From Trichobilharzia szidati (Eukaryota > Platyhelminthes > Trematoda > Strigeidida > Schistosomatidae): 64,000 bases of DNA. A program made the translations under genes and the position numbers. Under the pieces are notes generated by a model that saw only the letters and a program-made list of their open reading frames with translations, searched no databases and was not told the DNA's origin. This document shows, piece by piece, positions 13,301 to 25,300 of this stretch; within the stretch, counting starts at the first letter, position 1, and the number at the start of each line of letters is the position of its first letter. The DNA lies in assembly GCA_944472155.2 (NCBI GenBank), contig OX235273.1, positions 10,017,204 through 10,081,203 on the forward strand. The letters are read 5' to 3'.

Positions 13301-16300
13301 CTTGGAGCATCCACTTCACCCTCAGCTTTCACCTTAAATCGCCTCAGGTAGAACAAGAAGTAACTTCAGAAAGCTGTATGCTCGCACGTCGAAGTATAAA
13401 AATTCTATGATACCATACTTGGCACGTATTTTATGTGATGAAATTAGCGTCAGGCAAGAATTGACTAACCTTTTTTCATTCAGTAAATAAACAATCTCCT
13501 CCATCCATCTTTATATACCTTCAAGTTTTACTTTTATTATTTCTATTATATTTATGGTCCTGTTGATTCTTTGTTTTTACTTTCATAACTGCAAACACCA
13601 ACTTATCTCTATGACTGCTGTAATCTTTGTTTTTTCCCTCACCATATCATGTAAAAAGAACATTATATTCAATATTTTTAATCATGTAAGGATTTGTATA
13701 CCACATCGACAATACTGTGTGAAACAAGCCCACGGCAATTTCCACTTGTATTATTATCATTACCTTAGCTGCTAACATTATTATTATTATTTCCATTTTA
13801 TATGCTGCATGTTTTTTGACATTGCCCCTACTGCAAATGTAGAAAATTTTCCGTGTGATTAATTTTATTTTTAATTTGAGGAAATTAGATGGAATATTGT
13901 GATTAATGCTGAAAATTCCATTCTGTATCACAAGTACTGTTTTTGGAATAAAGTAACTCATTATTATTATTATTATTAATGCCTGGATGGGGATTATCCA
14001 TGAATTAAAACGTAGATAGCACTCGCTTAGGAATGAAATAAAACTATAAAACTAAAATTTGATAGACTGAATTATCAGCATAGAACTCTACGACAACTCA
14101 CAAGGTGTCACACTCTATGTGAATAGATTTAGGAATTCATAAAGAGTGAATGCATTTGCAATAATGAGAACAATTTTCAACCATATCATCGCCAACACTC
14201 AAAGACGCTATATTTCAATATAATCACTCCTAACTTTTTTCCAATCTATGCGTCGGTGGCATAGCGGTTAGGACGCTGGCTGACCATGCACATGGTCCGG
14301 GGTTCGATCCCCGGCCGAGGCACTCCTTTACCTTGCTAAGCCAGAAATAATGCTGGCAGAGAGGAAAGGTTGGATATGAGGCTAGCAACCCCATCCTGTA
14401 AAATAAACACTGCTACAGAAACTTCAAGCCACTAGCTTGAAGCCTTATGTTCCACTGGGGAACGTGAATGAAAAACAAAAACAAAATCATCTTATGTCAG
14501 TCATCTAACACTGACTGTCAGGGAAGATGATTCCTTGACATTCGTAACAAGTATCCTAACTAGCCGTCTCCTCAATTGATGTAGCTTCACGATCTTCCCT
14601 TGAATGACTTTCCTTCCTCACCTAACACATTATACATCTAACTTCAATATTACTCATTACTATATTCACCTAGTTGAACTCAGCTGATGGTGGCCAGCGG
14701 TGGAATTCAGGACGGGTGTTTCGTCCCACTTCAGACTTCTTCATTCGTCTTCCCAATGAGATTCGAATGTAGCACTCATCGATTCGAACTCAGAAGACTT
14801 ATTCAGCATACAACTAAATGATATCAGTATAGCGAAAACATTCATTCAGACATCTATAAAAAGAAACAAAATAATTGAGCGAAGAATATCCTTTTTGATA
14901 ATTTCCTCTTCTGGCTCTACAATCACATATATATGTTTATATACATAGAATATTCTAGAATAGTAGTCAATAACGATATTAATGTTTTTACGAGTTGATC
15001 ACGGATTGATATTAGTTAGAGAACCATTGAAAACCAGCTGGAATTACTGGACAGCTGTTTCATCCTAGTTTTGGAATCATCGGCAGTACGCATTCACTGG
15101 GGTTCGAACCCAGGAACTTCCGGTTACAAGGCAAGCTCATATACTATTCAGCTACTGGGACCCGATTCAATGCCTCATGAATTCTAAATTCCACCAATTC
15201 GTGATTTCAATGGTCCTCTACCTGATATCAATCCGTGATCAACTCATAAAAACAAAACTAACCCTTACAAAACAAACTATAGAAAATATGAGTGTTCTTT
15301 AAATAACATCGATTTGTAAAGTAAGATGAATGGCATTACAGTTCATTAAAGATGTTTCAATTATAATAATAAAGATATAATAGCGAATAGAATACTGTGC
15401 GTCGGTGACACAGCGGTTATGACTCTCGCCGATCATGCACATGGTCCGGGGTTCGATCCCCTGCCGACGCACACCTGATATCTATGGTCGACCTGCAAAA
15501 TTTGGGCTACCGATTCACATGGTGAAAATTCCATACCTGTACCAAAAATACGGTGTGGAATCAAGCTGTAATAAAAAAAACTAAAATTAAGGAAATCTCT
15601 GCAACAACAAATTGAGGATCATTCGAACCTAGATGGCCAACGGGGTAACGACAATGTCTGAACTAGCATCTTTTGGACACATATATTAGGCTTCTTAATG
15701 TCGATCCCAATGACCAGTCTCAGCAATATTTAGTAAACGAACTCTTAAGGTGAAGTTAAGACTAGTTGGTATGCGGTAAATGACTTTGAAACCCGCCTCG
15801 TTGACATCAATCATGTGTTCTGTATCCACAAGATGAGATAGAGTAGTGCTACGAATAGACTTGGTTTGCCCTTTACTTAATCACACAGGGTGATGTTCGG
15901 AAATTCGACGAGAAACACGCCCAGTTGTACGGTCTATGTAACTGGCTCCACATGAGCAGTAAAAGTGATATCATGATATCATGTTAACTCTAAGTCATTA
16001 TCAAAGAGATTCTCTACTAGGATCCAACAATATGTTAAGAAAGACAGAACACTTTGGTCCAACAAAATTCTAATCCCTACAATTATTCAAAAACACAATG
16101 ATTTCGACATATTCATGATACTGTACATATATACAATTCATAAAAACTCAAGATTAGGTATTATTATCATTGTTATTAATAATAAACTCACCAAATAACT
16201 ATAATATCGCGCATCATATCCTCCAGCTAAATGTCCGAATGATGCAGGCATGAATGTACCTTGTATAGGTTCATTTCCTGTCCATTTAACACTTAAATCT

Positions 16301-19300
16301 TTGAAAGTAGTTACTGGATCATCCTAGAAGAAGAGAGAGGGAGAGAAAACAGAAGTGTAGAAGATAACAACAAGTACACAACATCTTGGACCTCGTTGAC
16401 GGCCACCACCACCAAAGATCAAAAACAAGTATGAAATTGAGTTTGTACGGATTGGATTTGTTTCAATTTTAATCACGGATTATTTTCAGTTAAATAAACA
16501 TTGAAAACCAACAAGAAGTACTGGACAGCTGTTCAATCATCGTAGTCTGCGACTCTTTAGCAGTACCCACCCACCGGGGTTCGAACACACGATCCTCTGG
16601 TTACTAGCTGATATCAATCAGTGATTAGACTTGAAATAAATCAAATCCCTACAAATCAACTTCCGAAAATTATTCTGATGCTTGCTAGTGGCTGAATACA
16701 GGACGAAGTTGCCTGGAATTCTTCGGCGAAGTCGTGACCAGCTGGGTTCACCAGGTCGGGCGTGAGGACAGTTTCTCAACAATGATAGTGGCTGGAGGTC
16801 ACGCTAAGATTAAGAATCAGCAGAAGTTAGAGTTCAGTGACTAATCATTGGGCCAGGTCCTAGTGGCTGAATGGCCTACGAGCTCGCCTTGTAACCGGAA
16901 GGTCGTGGACTCAGACCCCTCTGGGTGGGTACTGAGATGAAGGGCTCCAAAAAAGGGAGAAACAGATGTTCAGTACTCCTTGTTGGTTTCCCTCGGTCCT
17001 CTAACTAACATCAATTCATGAACGAATTTCAAACAGGTATGAGAGTTAGAAATCAAATCAACGTCGACACATTTATTCAAAGAGTTAATATGTTTTTCAT
17101 GTGGCTGAATTCGCTAACCTAAGGCATTTAGTTGCGACGCTTCTATTGTCCGTCTGAAAGACTGACTGGTTTCAAAATAGAAGTTCGCACAGATGTGCAC
17201 CAGTTCGAGTCGCCACACTCCCCCCATGTAGCACACAAAGCAAGAGAAGAGAGTAAGGATAGATTCAAAACAGAGATAATAAACAGAAATATGAGGTAAA
17301 AAGAATAATAATAAGGAAGAACAATAGTTTTACTGGATATAATGAATCCCAAGGAGTGAATGCATCTACGCCAGCCATTGAGAAAGATTCTGAGCCATAT
17401 CACCGATTGTCTCCAGTCTCTGGTTTTTAACATCCCTGGGACCTCAACCAGTCTGGAAGTTTACGCCTTCCTATGTGGCTGGCTGGCTTAAACTAACTGT
17501 TGTGGATTTCATTGACTGATGAAGTCATGTTTTGGTTCGACCACCACGTGCTCTCACCACACTAGCTGTTTTCCAACCTGATCCTATGTCAGCTAACCTT
17601 GCCTGTCGAGGAGAAAGGCGACGGCTAGGAATGCATGCGTAACACATATCCCAACCACTTCAATCGATGGAACTTCACAACCTTGTCGACTGATTTCCTC
17701 CTCCTTACCTAACACTCGACCGATGTCTAATCTCAATATTACTCACCTGGTTATGCTACTTAACACGGGAGATAGAACGCAGGCAACTATGATCAAAGAC
17801 AGTCTTCCACTTCCAATAGCCATGAATTACTCACAGCCGTAAAGTAGCACAGAGAGAGATGCTGTGGAGTACGCACGTCCCATGATCGATAGCCGGATAT
17901 CACGTCTAGTAAGCCAGAGATGGCATATGCCAAACGAGTCCTCGGTATCCATACTGAGATTTCATCGGCCATCAACTCGTTGACGCGGGCTGATGCAACT
18001 CCCCAAATAAATGAAGTGGTCAACATGCTACATCAGCCACTTTACTCCCCATTTCTAAGTGATTCGATATAGTTCAGTCCTGTAACACATCATCTTACAT
18101 TTAACAGCAGGAGCGAATCGTATGCCTAACATTTGAAGATTTTTGCTCCTCAAGGTGCTGAGAAGACTCTGCATTTTGTCAGCGTCTTCACCCAGAAGGT
18201 AGGACTATGTAATCTTTATATTCTAAATCAATAAATATCACCAGCGAAATTTCGAATGTAAACAAAGTATTTAACTGACTGTGATGTTTAGCAGCAAAAT
18301 GCGTGTTTTGTCCTACGGTGATCCCTTTTAATCAGGATATAGAACTTGAGAGGTAGGGGAGTGAGCGGCAATGAACTTTACTGTATTTAATGCACCCCTT
18401 TCTTTCTTTAAATATTATATTATATCAATATAAAACAAACACATTGTCATAATGTTATTTGTTTCATAGTTGATAACGGTGAAATCTAAGACTCGTGTTT
18501 CTCCCTATTTGAGAGACATCAGCTCGACGTTGCTGTGTATCCATCCCAGTAATCAATAGCGCTCTCATTCAAACTGAAATCTGGTATTCATCATTTCAAA
18601 TGTCAAAGTACATTGAAGATTGATAGAATTCAGTCTGCAGCAAAAGCACTAAAATCATAACATTAGTTACTACCTAGTGACAACCAATCAGAGTATCAAT
18701 TAGAATCCTACAGAAGATTAATTGTAAGATCCCATAACTCAATGGTAACATTTCTGACTGCAGTGCTGTATGACAAGGGTTCCAATACCAGAGGGAACTG
18801 TTAATTGCTTCAAGATTATACATACGTCTTATTGACGGGTCAAGTGTTTAAATAAATAGCCGGAAACTTAGATTCAGGCAGTCCTTCCTTCCGACTACCT
18901 TCAACCATCCGAGGCAATAATGTTACATTGCCTTTTAAACTGTTCAATATTACTTGTCATCAATATCGGTAACTCTGTGTTTGTCTGTCTGTCAGTCTGT
19001 TTTCGACATATAAATTTGCACCGATGTGCAACAGTTCAAGTCGCCACACTCCATGTAGTACACAAAGCAAAAGAAGAAAGTAGAGGAAATACAGAATAGA
19101 GACAGTAGACGGTAACTGTCTAGAATTCAACTTTAAAACTCTTAATCTTATCGACAGGGTCTTAGAATAATAATTTGAGACTTTGGTAATTATAATTGTA
19201 ATCAATAGACTAGTGTATTCCAATATTTCACTTTATTTCTATATTTTGAAAAACGAAATTGAGCAAAGAATATCCTTCTCGATAATTTCCTATTCTGGCT

Positions 19301-22300
19301 CTACAATTATGTATTATACTTTTATATACATACAATATTCTAGATTAGTCGTCATTAACAATATTGGTATTTTTCAAATACTATTACGTTGTACTTCAAG
19401 TCTTTATCAACCTCATTCAGGAGCTGAATTTAGGACAATGACATGTGTCAGGTGATCCACAACGGGAAACTAAGCAAGGCGTTCGAAGTGAATACAGGAG
19501 TAAGATAAAGCTGCCTGCCTATTATCACTGATGATATTCTTAATTGTAGTGGACTAAATTATGCATCAGACTGTGGGGAGCGAGGAGAGAGGAATACGCT
19601 AGACCAACGAACCGACGGCAACATCAACCAGCACCAATCACCATCAACGGGTGAGACTTGACATAGGTTACTTCCTGCCTTTACTTATCCAGCCAGAAAG
19701 CACGGTTTCAACCACAGGCAGTCGGGAAGGATGAAGATGTCGAAGCAGGCCAGCCAGAATCTGAAAAGCAACATACACCTTCTGCATTCAGCATAAGGAA
19801 CAAAATTCGGTTTTTAAACACCAATGTCAAGTTGGTCCGTCTACACGGGTCAGAAACTTGGTGTGTCACGAAAAGGATATCCAACAGGCTACAGCAGACT
19901 TTCATCAACACCTGCCACCTTCGCCGGTTGGCTGCATACTGAAGATCAAATGGTCAGTCAGAAAGAATTAGTAACAAGAAACCCTACAGTGGAACAAACC
20001 AACCAAGAGCCCATCTATCAACAAATATGTAGGAGGAAATGGAGATAAATCGAGCGTACATCAAAGAAACCATCGAATGACATCGCACTTAATGCAGGCC
20101 ATCGCTCAAGTGGTATCCAAATGGGAAATGATGAGTGGGTCATCAGTGCAAGGGTGACATGGAGGGGATAGTGTGGGGAGGAGGATATGAGAGATAATGG
20201 GGAATCGTGGAGCTAGCCGGCTGAGGAGGACGGCTGAGAATAGAAGAAAGTGAAGATTTGTTGTTGAGGCCTCATATTCCATTCAGAACCCAAGGGAATA
20301 ATAATATATATTAATAGGTAAAGGACAAAAAAATCCATTCGTAACTTTATTCTAACTCAGCTTGTGGATACAGAACAACACAAGACTGATGTCAACGAGG
20401 CAGCTTTCAAAGTCATTTACGGCATACCAACAAATCTTAATTTCGCCTTAAGAGTTCGTTGACTAAATATTGCTGAGGCTGACTGTTGGAATCCACATAA
20501 AGAAGACTAATTTATGTGTCCAAAAGGAGTTAGTTCAGACGTTGTCCTTACCCAGCTGGCCATCTAGGTTCAAATGATCCTCAGTTTTGTGGAACTTTCC
20601 AAATTTTAGTTGATATTCTATTTGCTATTACATTAATTTTTTTTTAATTTTGATTTTACAGCTTGATTCCACACCGTATTTTCAGTACAAGTATGGAATT
20701 TTCAGCATGGATATCGGTAGCCCAAATTTTGCAGGCCGACCATAGATATCAGGTGTGCGTCGGCAGGGGATCGAACCCCGGACCATGTGCATGGTCGGCG
20801 AGGGTCCTAACCACTGTGCCACCGACGCTTATTGTAATTTAAGCATCTTTAATGAACTGTGATTCCATTGTGATCTTACTTAACAAATAGATATTATTTA
20901 AAAAACACTAATGTTCAGGTGTTGGTTTGTAGGGATTTGATTGGTTACAGGATTTCATCATGAGGTGACATTAGTTTTTCAATGGCTCTCTAACTAATAT
21001 CACCTCAGGATGAAATCCTGTAACCAATCAAATCCCTACGAACCAACACTTGAATATCAATGAGATGCTCACTAGAGACTTGCCCTATTCAGGTAGGTAG
21101 TTACCTGGGGTTCTAGTGAGAAGTCGTGACCAGTAGGGTGCAGCAGGTTGGGCATGTGGACAAATACTCGCCGCTATATCGTGAATTGGCAGAAGTTAGA
21201 TCTCATGGGCGATGGGATCGAGTCCCAGTGGCTTAAAGGTATACGAGCTCGCCTTGCAACCAGAAGGTCCTGAGTTCGAATCCCGGTGGGTGCGCACTGT
21301 TGAAGAGTCCCAAACTAGGACGAAACAGCTATCCAGTACTCCCAGGTTTTCCAATGGTTCTCTAACCAATGTCACCTCATGATGCAATGCTGAAACACTA
21401 ATATTGTTATTGACTACTAATCTAGAATATTCTGTGTATATAAGCATATATATAATTGTAGAGCCAGAAGAGGAAACTGTCGAAAAGGATATTCTTTGTT
21501 CAGTTTCTTTTTTTCAATGTCTGATTATCGCTATATGATATATTTCACAAACAAAGTAAGATATTAGCATCCATAACCCTATCTCACATAATGAACGAGA
21601 TGAATGAGAATATCAATTAGAGAACCATTGGAAGTTTGTTTGGTGAGAAATCATAACCAACAGGGTTCACAAAGTTAGGCACTGGGACAGTTATTCGCCT
21701 GTGCTAAATCCTGACAATTGTCAGAAGTTGGAATTCACAGACTAGTCATTACGTCAGGTTACAGTGGTTGAATAGTCTACGGAGTCACAGTGTAACTGGA
21801 AGGTTATAGGGTTTCAAACCCAGTGGGTAGGTACTGCCGAAGGGTCCCTTCAAAATGGGACGAAACATATATTCATTACTCCTCCTCTGACTGATGTTAA
21901 CTGGTGATCATTCCCTGTAAACCAACAAAAGGAAGATGAATGCATCTTCATTGTGTTGTAAGGGATTTCAAGTGTAAATTCAACACCGTTTTTTTAAAAC
22001 TATTTCTGTTTTATGTAAAACTACATCAGTTTTGAATATGTCTGCCTTTTTTTCTGGTTTATTTTAAGATCTTATCGTCATTTCTCTTAATTCAAATACT
22101 TTTGTAGAGTAAAACAACTGGAACTCATGTCATATTGTCCAATGTTCAATTTTATCGCACGGTACTTGAATTTGTAATATAACTGCATTTCTCCCTCTCA
22201 TATTGTAGATACGGTTTATATTAGACGATGTAAAAGAACTGAACATAAAAATGATTAAACAATGAAACTTTTACATGGCTCTCATCTTACTTTCAAAAAA

Positions 22301-25300
22301 GGAAGAAAGAAGAGAATCGCAGCATGTTTGCCATTGATTACGATTTTCGGAGATATCTGATAACGTTTCGAGCAACTGATTCGAACTATCTCTCGGACCA
22401 CAACCAGCAGGAGTCATGATGTACCAACTGGTGCTAACCTAACAGTAAATATCTTTCATCCCATGACATCACTATCCATAGGTTGACCACCTTTCCACTT
22501 TTCCCATTCGGTCCCAAGGGTAGCGAACAGAGATCGGTATGGAAATCTCTGGGACGACATTCATAGAACATATCAAAGCCACCGAAGCCGGTGTTTTAAG
22601 ATGACCACACTCAGTGAATGGGAACTCCCACCATCTTCAAACACATGCTTCCAGACCTCAGATTTATTCACACAATGATGCTATCGGATACGAGCAGGCC
22701 TACAGAGAAAGCAATGATGGAATACGCCGAGTTGCTGCACATCCTCAGCTCAGAGAGTCAAGTTTGTACAGGTGAAGAGCAAGAAAGCACACATTGAGGC
22801 ATTATAATCTCGACTTTTAACAGATAGGCTGACGTCAGAACGGCACCAAATGTGGCCTAAATGGTCGTGTGCCACCATAGCTTTCACTATATGGTTGGAG
22901 ATCTCGTCAGTCACACCTCCACCAGCACTCACAAAACTAAACGAAGCTGAAAAGTTATGTAAGTGACTTGATATGGGGTGATTATGAGCAATAAACTATA
23001 CTCAGTCATCAGTGGGTAAGTGATACTTTGATCGAATAAATTTACTCTATGATGGAACAATAAATGGGAACTCTAAACTATAGCAGCCCAAAACTGAACT
23101 ACCTAATGATGAACGGATTGATGACCTTGACGAATTTATTTACAGAAATTGGTTTAACCTGACTATGAGGACTCCCGTGAGAAATTGGGATGTTTTTTGG
23201 AACACGTACAAGAATATTATCGCATGTAGCCATTTTTTTTAAAATATTGCATTACTTGTATATAGACGTTTATTTCAAATCGCGCACTTCTACTTCTTAC
23301 AAATCTGATTGGTCGCTAGAGGCAGTTTCGTTTTGGGCTGTTATAGTTTAGAGTCATCCAATAAATGCATAAAAATTAACAGACAGACAGACAGACAGAT
23401 AGATAAATACACATGAATATGACTCACTTTCCATTTTGTGGTGTGTATAGCTTGATCAAATGTAGCTAATAAAAGTTGTCTAGAATAGAAGAGACCAGCA
23501 TTTGCCATTCGAGAATTGATTAAGCTATTCAACATATCTTTTGGTATCTTTTGACTATTCTCCGTAATAGACGTAGGCGTAGTAGTAGTAGCAGAAGCAG
23601 TACCAAGTAATGCATTCAATCCCTCTTCACACCAAACCCAATTCTCTAACATTTGTGATGGACATTCTACAAAATCAGTTTCAACATGTGTTCCACTATG
23701 CGTTGAATAACAAGAGAGACAAAAAAAGTAGGTGACATTAGGGAAATATATTAAGTTTGATAACGAATTAGAGAACCATTGAAAACCGGCAGGAAGTATC
23801 GAGGAGCTGATTCTTCCTAGTTTGGAACTCCTCATCAGTACGAACCCTCCGGGGTTTGATCTCAGGAACCTCTGCTTACAAGACAAGATCGTAGACGATT
23901 CAGTCTGGAGTCCTCTAATGAGAAGTCATGACCAGTTTAGGTTCACTGGATCGGTAGTGAGGATAAATACTCATCCATGACATTGGCTGACGGTTGTGCC
24001 CTGAAACCATGAATTAGTACTAGAATTCATGGGATACTGAGTCGAGTCCCATTGGCTGAATAGCCTACGAGCTTGCCTTTTAAGCGGAAGGTACCCAGTT
24101 CGAGACGCGGTGGATGCGTACTGAAGAAGAGTTCCAAACCAGGATGAAACGACCCATCTTAAGACCAGATATTAATCTCCTACCACCTCTGACCCCAAGA
24201 TCCTAAACAAATAAAGATACGAGACACACTGGTCCGAGACCATGAGAATAATGTGTAACTTAATTGGCTGCAGTATAATTTCGGGCTTCAGCCGCACTAA
24301 ACCTGAAATTCTACTTCGATCAAAATCCAAGGGGTATATAACATTGCGCGAATATTATTCATCAATATTAACTACACAAATTGTGCGTCGGTAGCACAGA
24401 GGTAGTATGCTCGCCGATCAGGCGCATAGTCCGGGGTTCGACCTCCGGCCGATGCATTCCTTTACCTCGCTAAGCCAGTAGTAAGACTGGTAAAGAGGGA
24501 ATGCTGGGCATGAGGATAGCAACTCCATCCCGCAAAAATAAACACCACTCCTACCGAAATTTCAAGCTTCCAGCTTGAAGCCCTATGTTCCATTGGGAAC
24601 GTAAAGGAATTCAAGGGTGATATACCAAGTGAGATAATTACGAGGAAATTAAGAAAATCAGTTCAAAGAACTTTTAATGCTGGTGAACTACACGTATTAT
24701 TCTCTACACGACCGATGGTGTTACCTCGACTGAAAGATGAAGTACCTAGACTAGCCACTTTAAATTGTATCTACCAATTCAACTGCACTTGTGCTGGAGC
24801 GAGTTATATTGGCCGTCGCTCTAGGAACTTGATTTTTCGTGCTTGAGAACATTTCCCACCATGACTAAGTAAAGGTGTAGTTAAAACTATTAACAGCTCG
24901 ATATTAGACCATCTGGTGCAAACCGGTCACAAAACCAGCGTAGAAGAATCCTTCTCTATAATATACCGGGTGCCTAACAAACTACCAAAATCATCGAAGC
25001 ATCGCATGCTCCAAACAGTGGAGGCTGTTGCAATTCGCCTCAAACAACCAGTGCTCTGTGTCCAAAAGAAACATGTCCAGCCCCTACTACTGCCCTGGCC
25101 CTAAGTAGAAACTATAAGCTCATGAATTCGTAATATTACCTTTCCTAATTTTTCTGACATTCAGTTTATTTTTATACTGATGTTATTGAGCTGTAATCTA
25201 TCAACATTATTGATTCGATGTTATTTAAACAGCATCATCGTTGTTCATAACACTAATTCATTCCTTCACTATAATGTATGTATAATTGTAGAACCTGATG

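Larger units (their letters stand above)
14860..15985 (-). mobile_element. PLE-1 3' half with nested SINE-B and HHR-B (inverted duplicate of 20305-21525)
   Basis: Minus strand from 15985: [20 protein letters not shown], then [18 protein letters not shown] and [14 protein letters not shown], a Penelope-type GIY-YIG domain with the YIG-type motif changed to YID. The 3' UTR is interrupted by SINE-B (15399-15582, opposite strand) and then HHR-B (14995-15285). It closes with the PLE tail gtagagccagaagaggaaat at 14860-14990. The same order occurs at 20305-21525. Confidence 0.8.
20305..21525 (+). mobile_element. PLE-1 3' half with nested SINE-B and HHR-B (duplicate of 14860-15985)
   Basis: Plus strand [20 protein letters not shown] and [15 protein letters not shown], i.e. 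the end of a Penelope-type GIY-YIG domain. A 3' UTR follows, with SINE-B on the minus strand (20655-20828), HHR-B (20915-21395) and the PLE tail gagccagaagaggaaactgt. Insert order and junction words match the inverted copy at 14860-15985. Confidence 0.8.

Noticed and set aside
14250..14325. Possible genuine tRNA genes at SINE heads (14250, 24385, 47186, 48707, 15399, 34970)
   Set aside because: A and B boxes are present, but each is followed by the same SINE body and tail, and the copies differ at positions a functional tRNA would keep.
20913..21055. CRISPR-like or phage-type inverted repeats
   Set aside because: This is eukaryotic DNA; the repeat is explained by HHR-B tail sequence in inverted orientation and there is no spacer array anywhere in the window.
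23341..23886. 181-residue minus-strand open frame as a single exon
   Set aside because: Only 23428-23695 is peptidase. The left side is intron with a MITE edge and the right side is an HHR-B element; splice sites and phase define the shorter exon.
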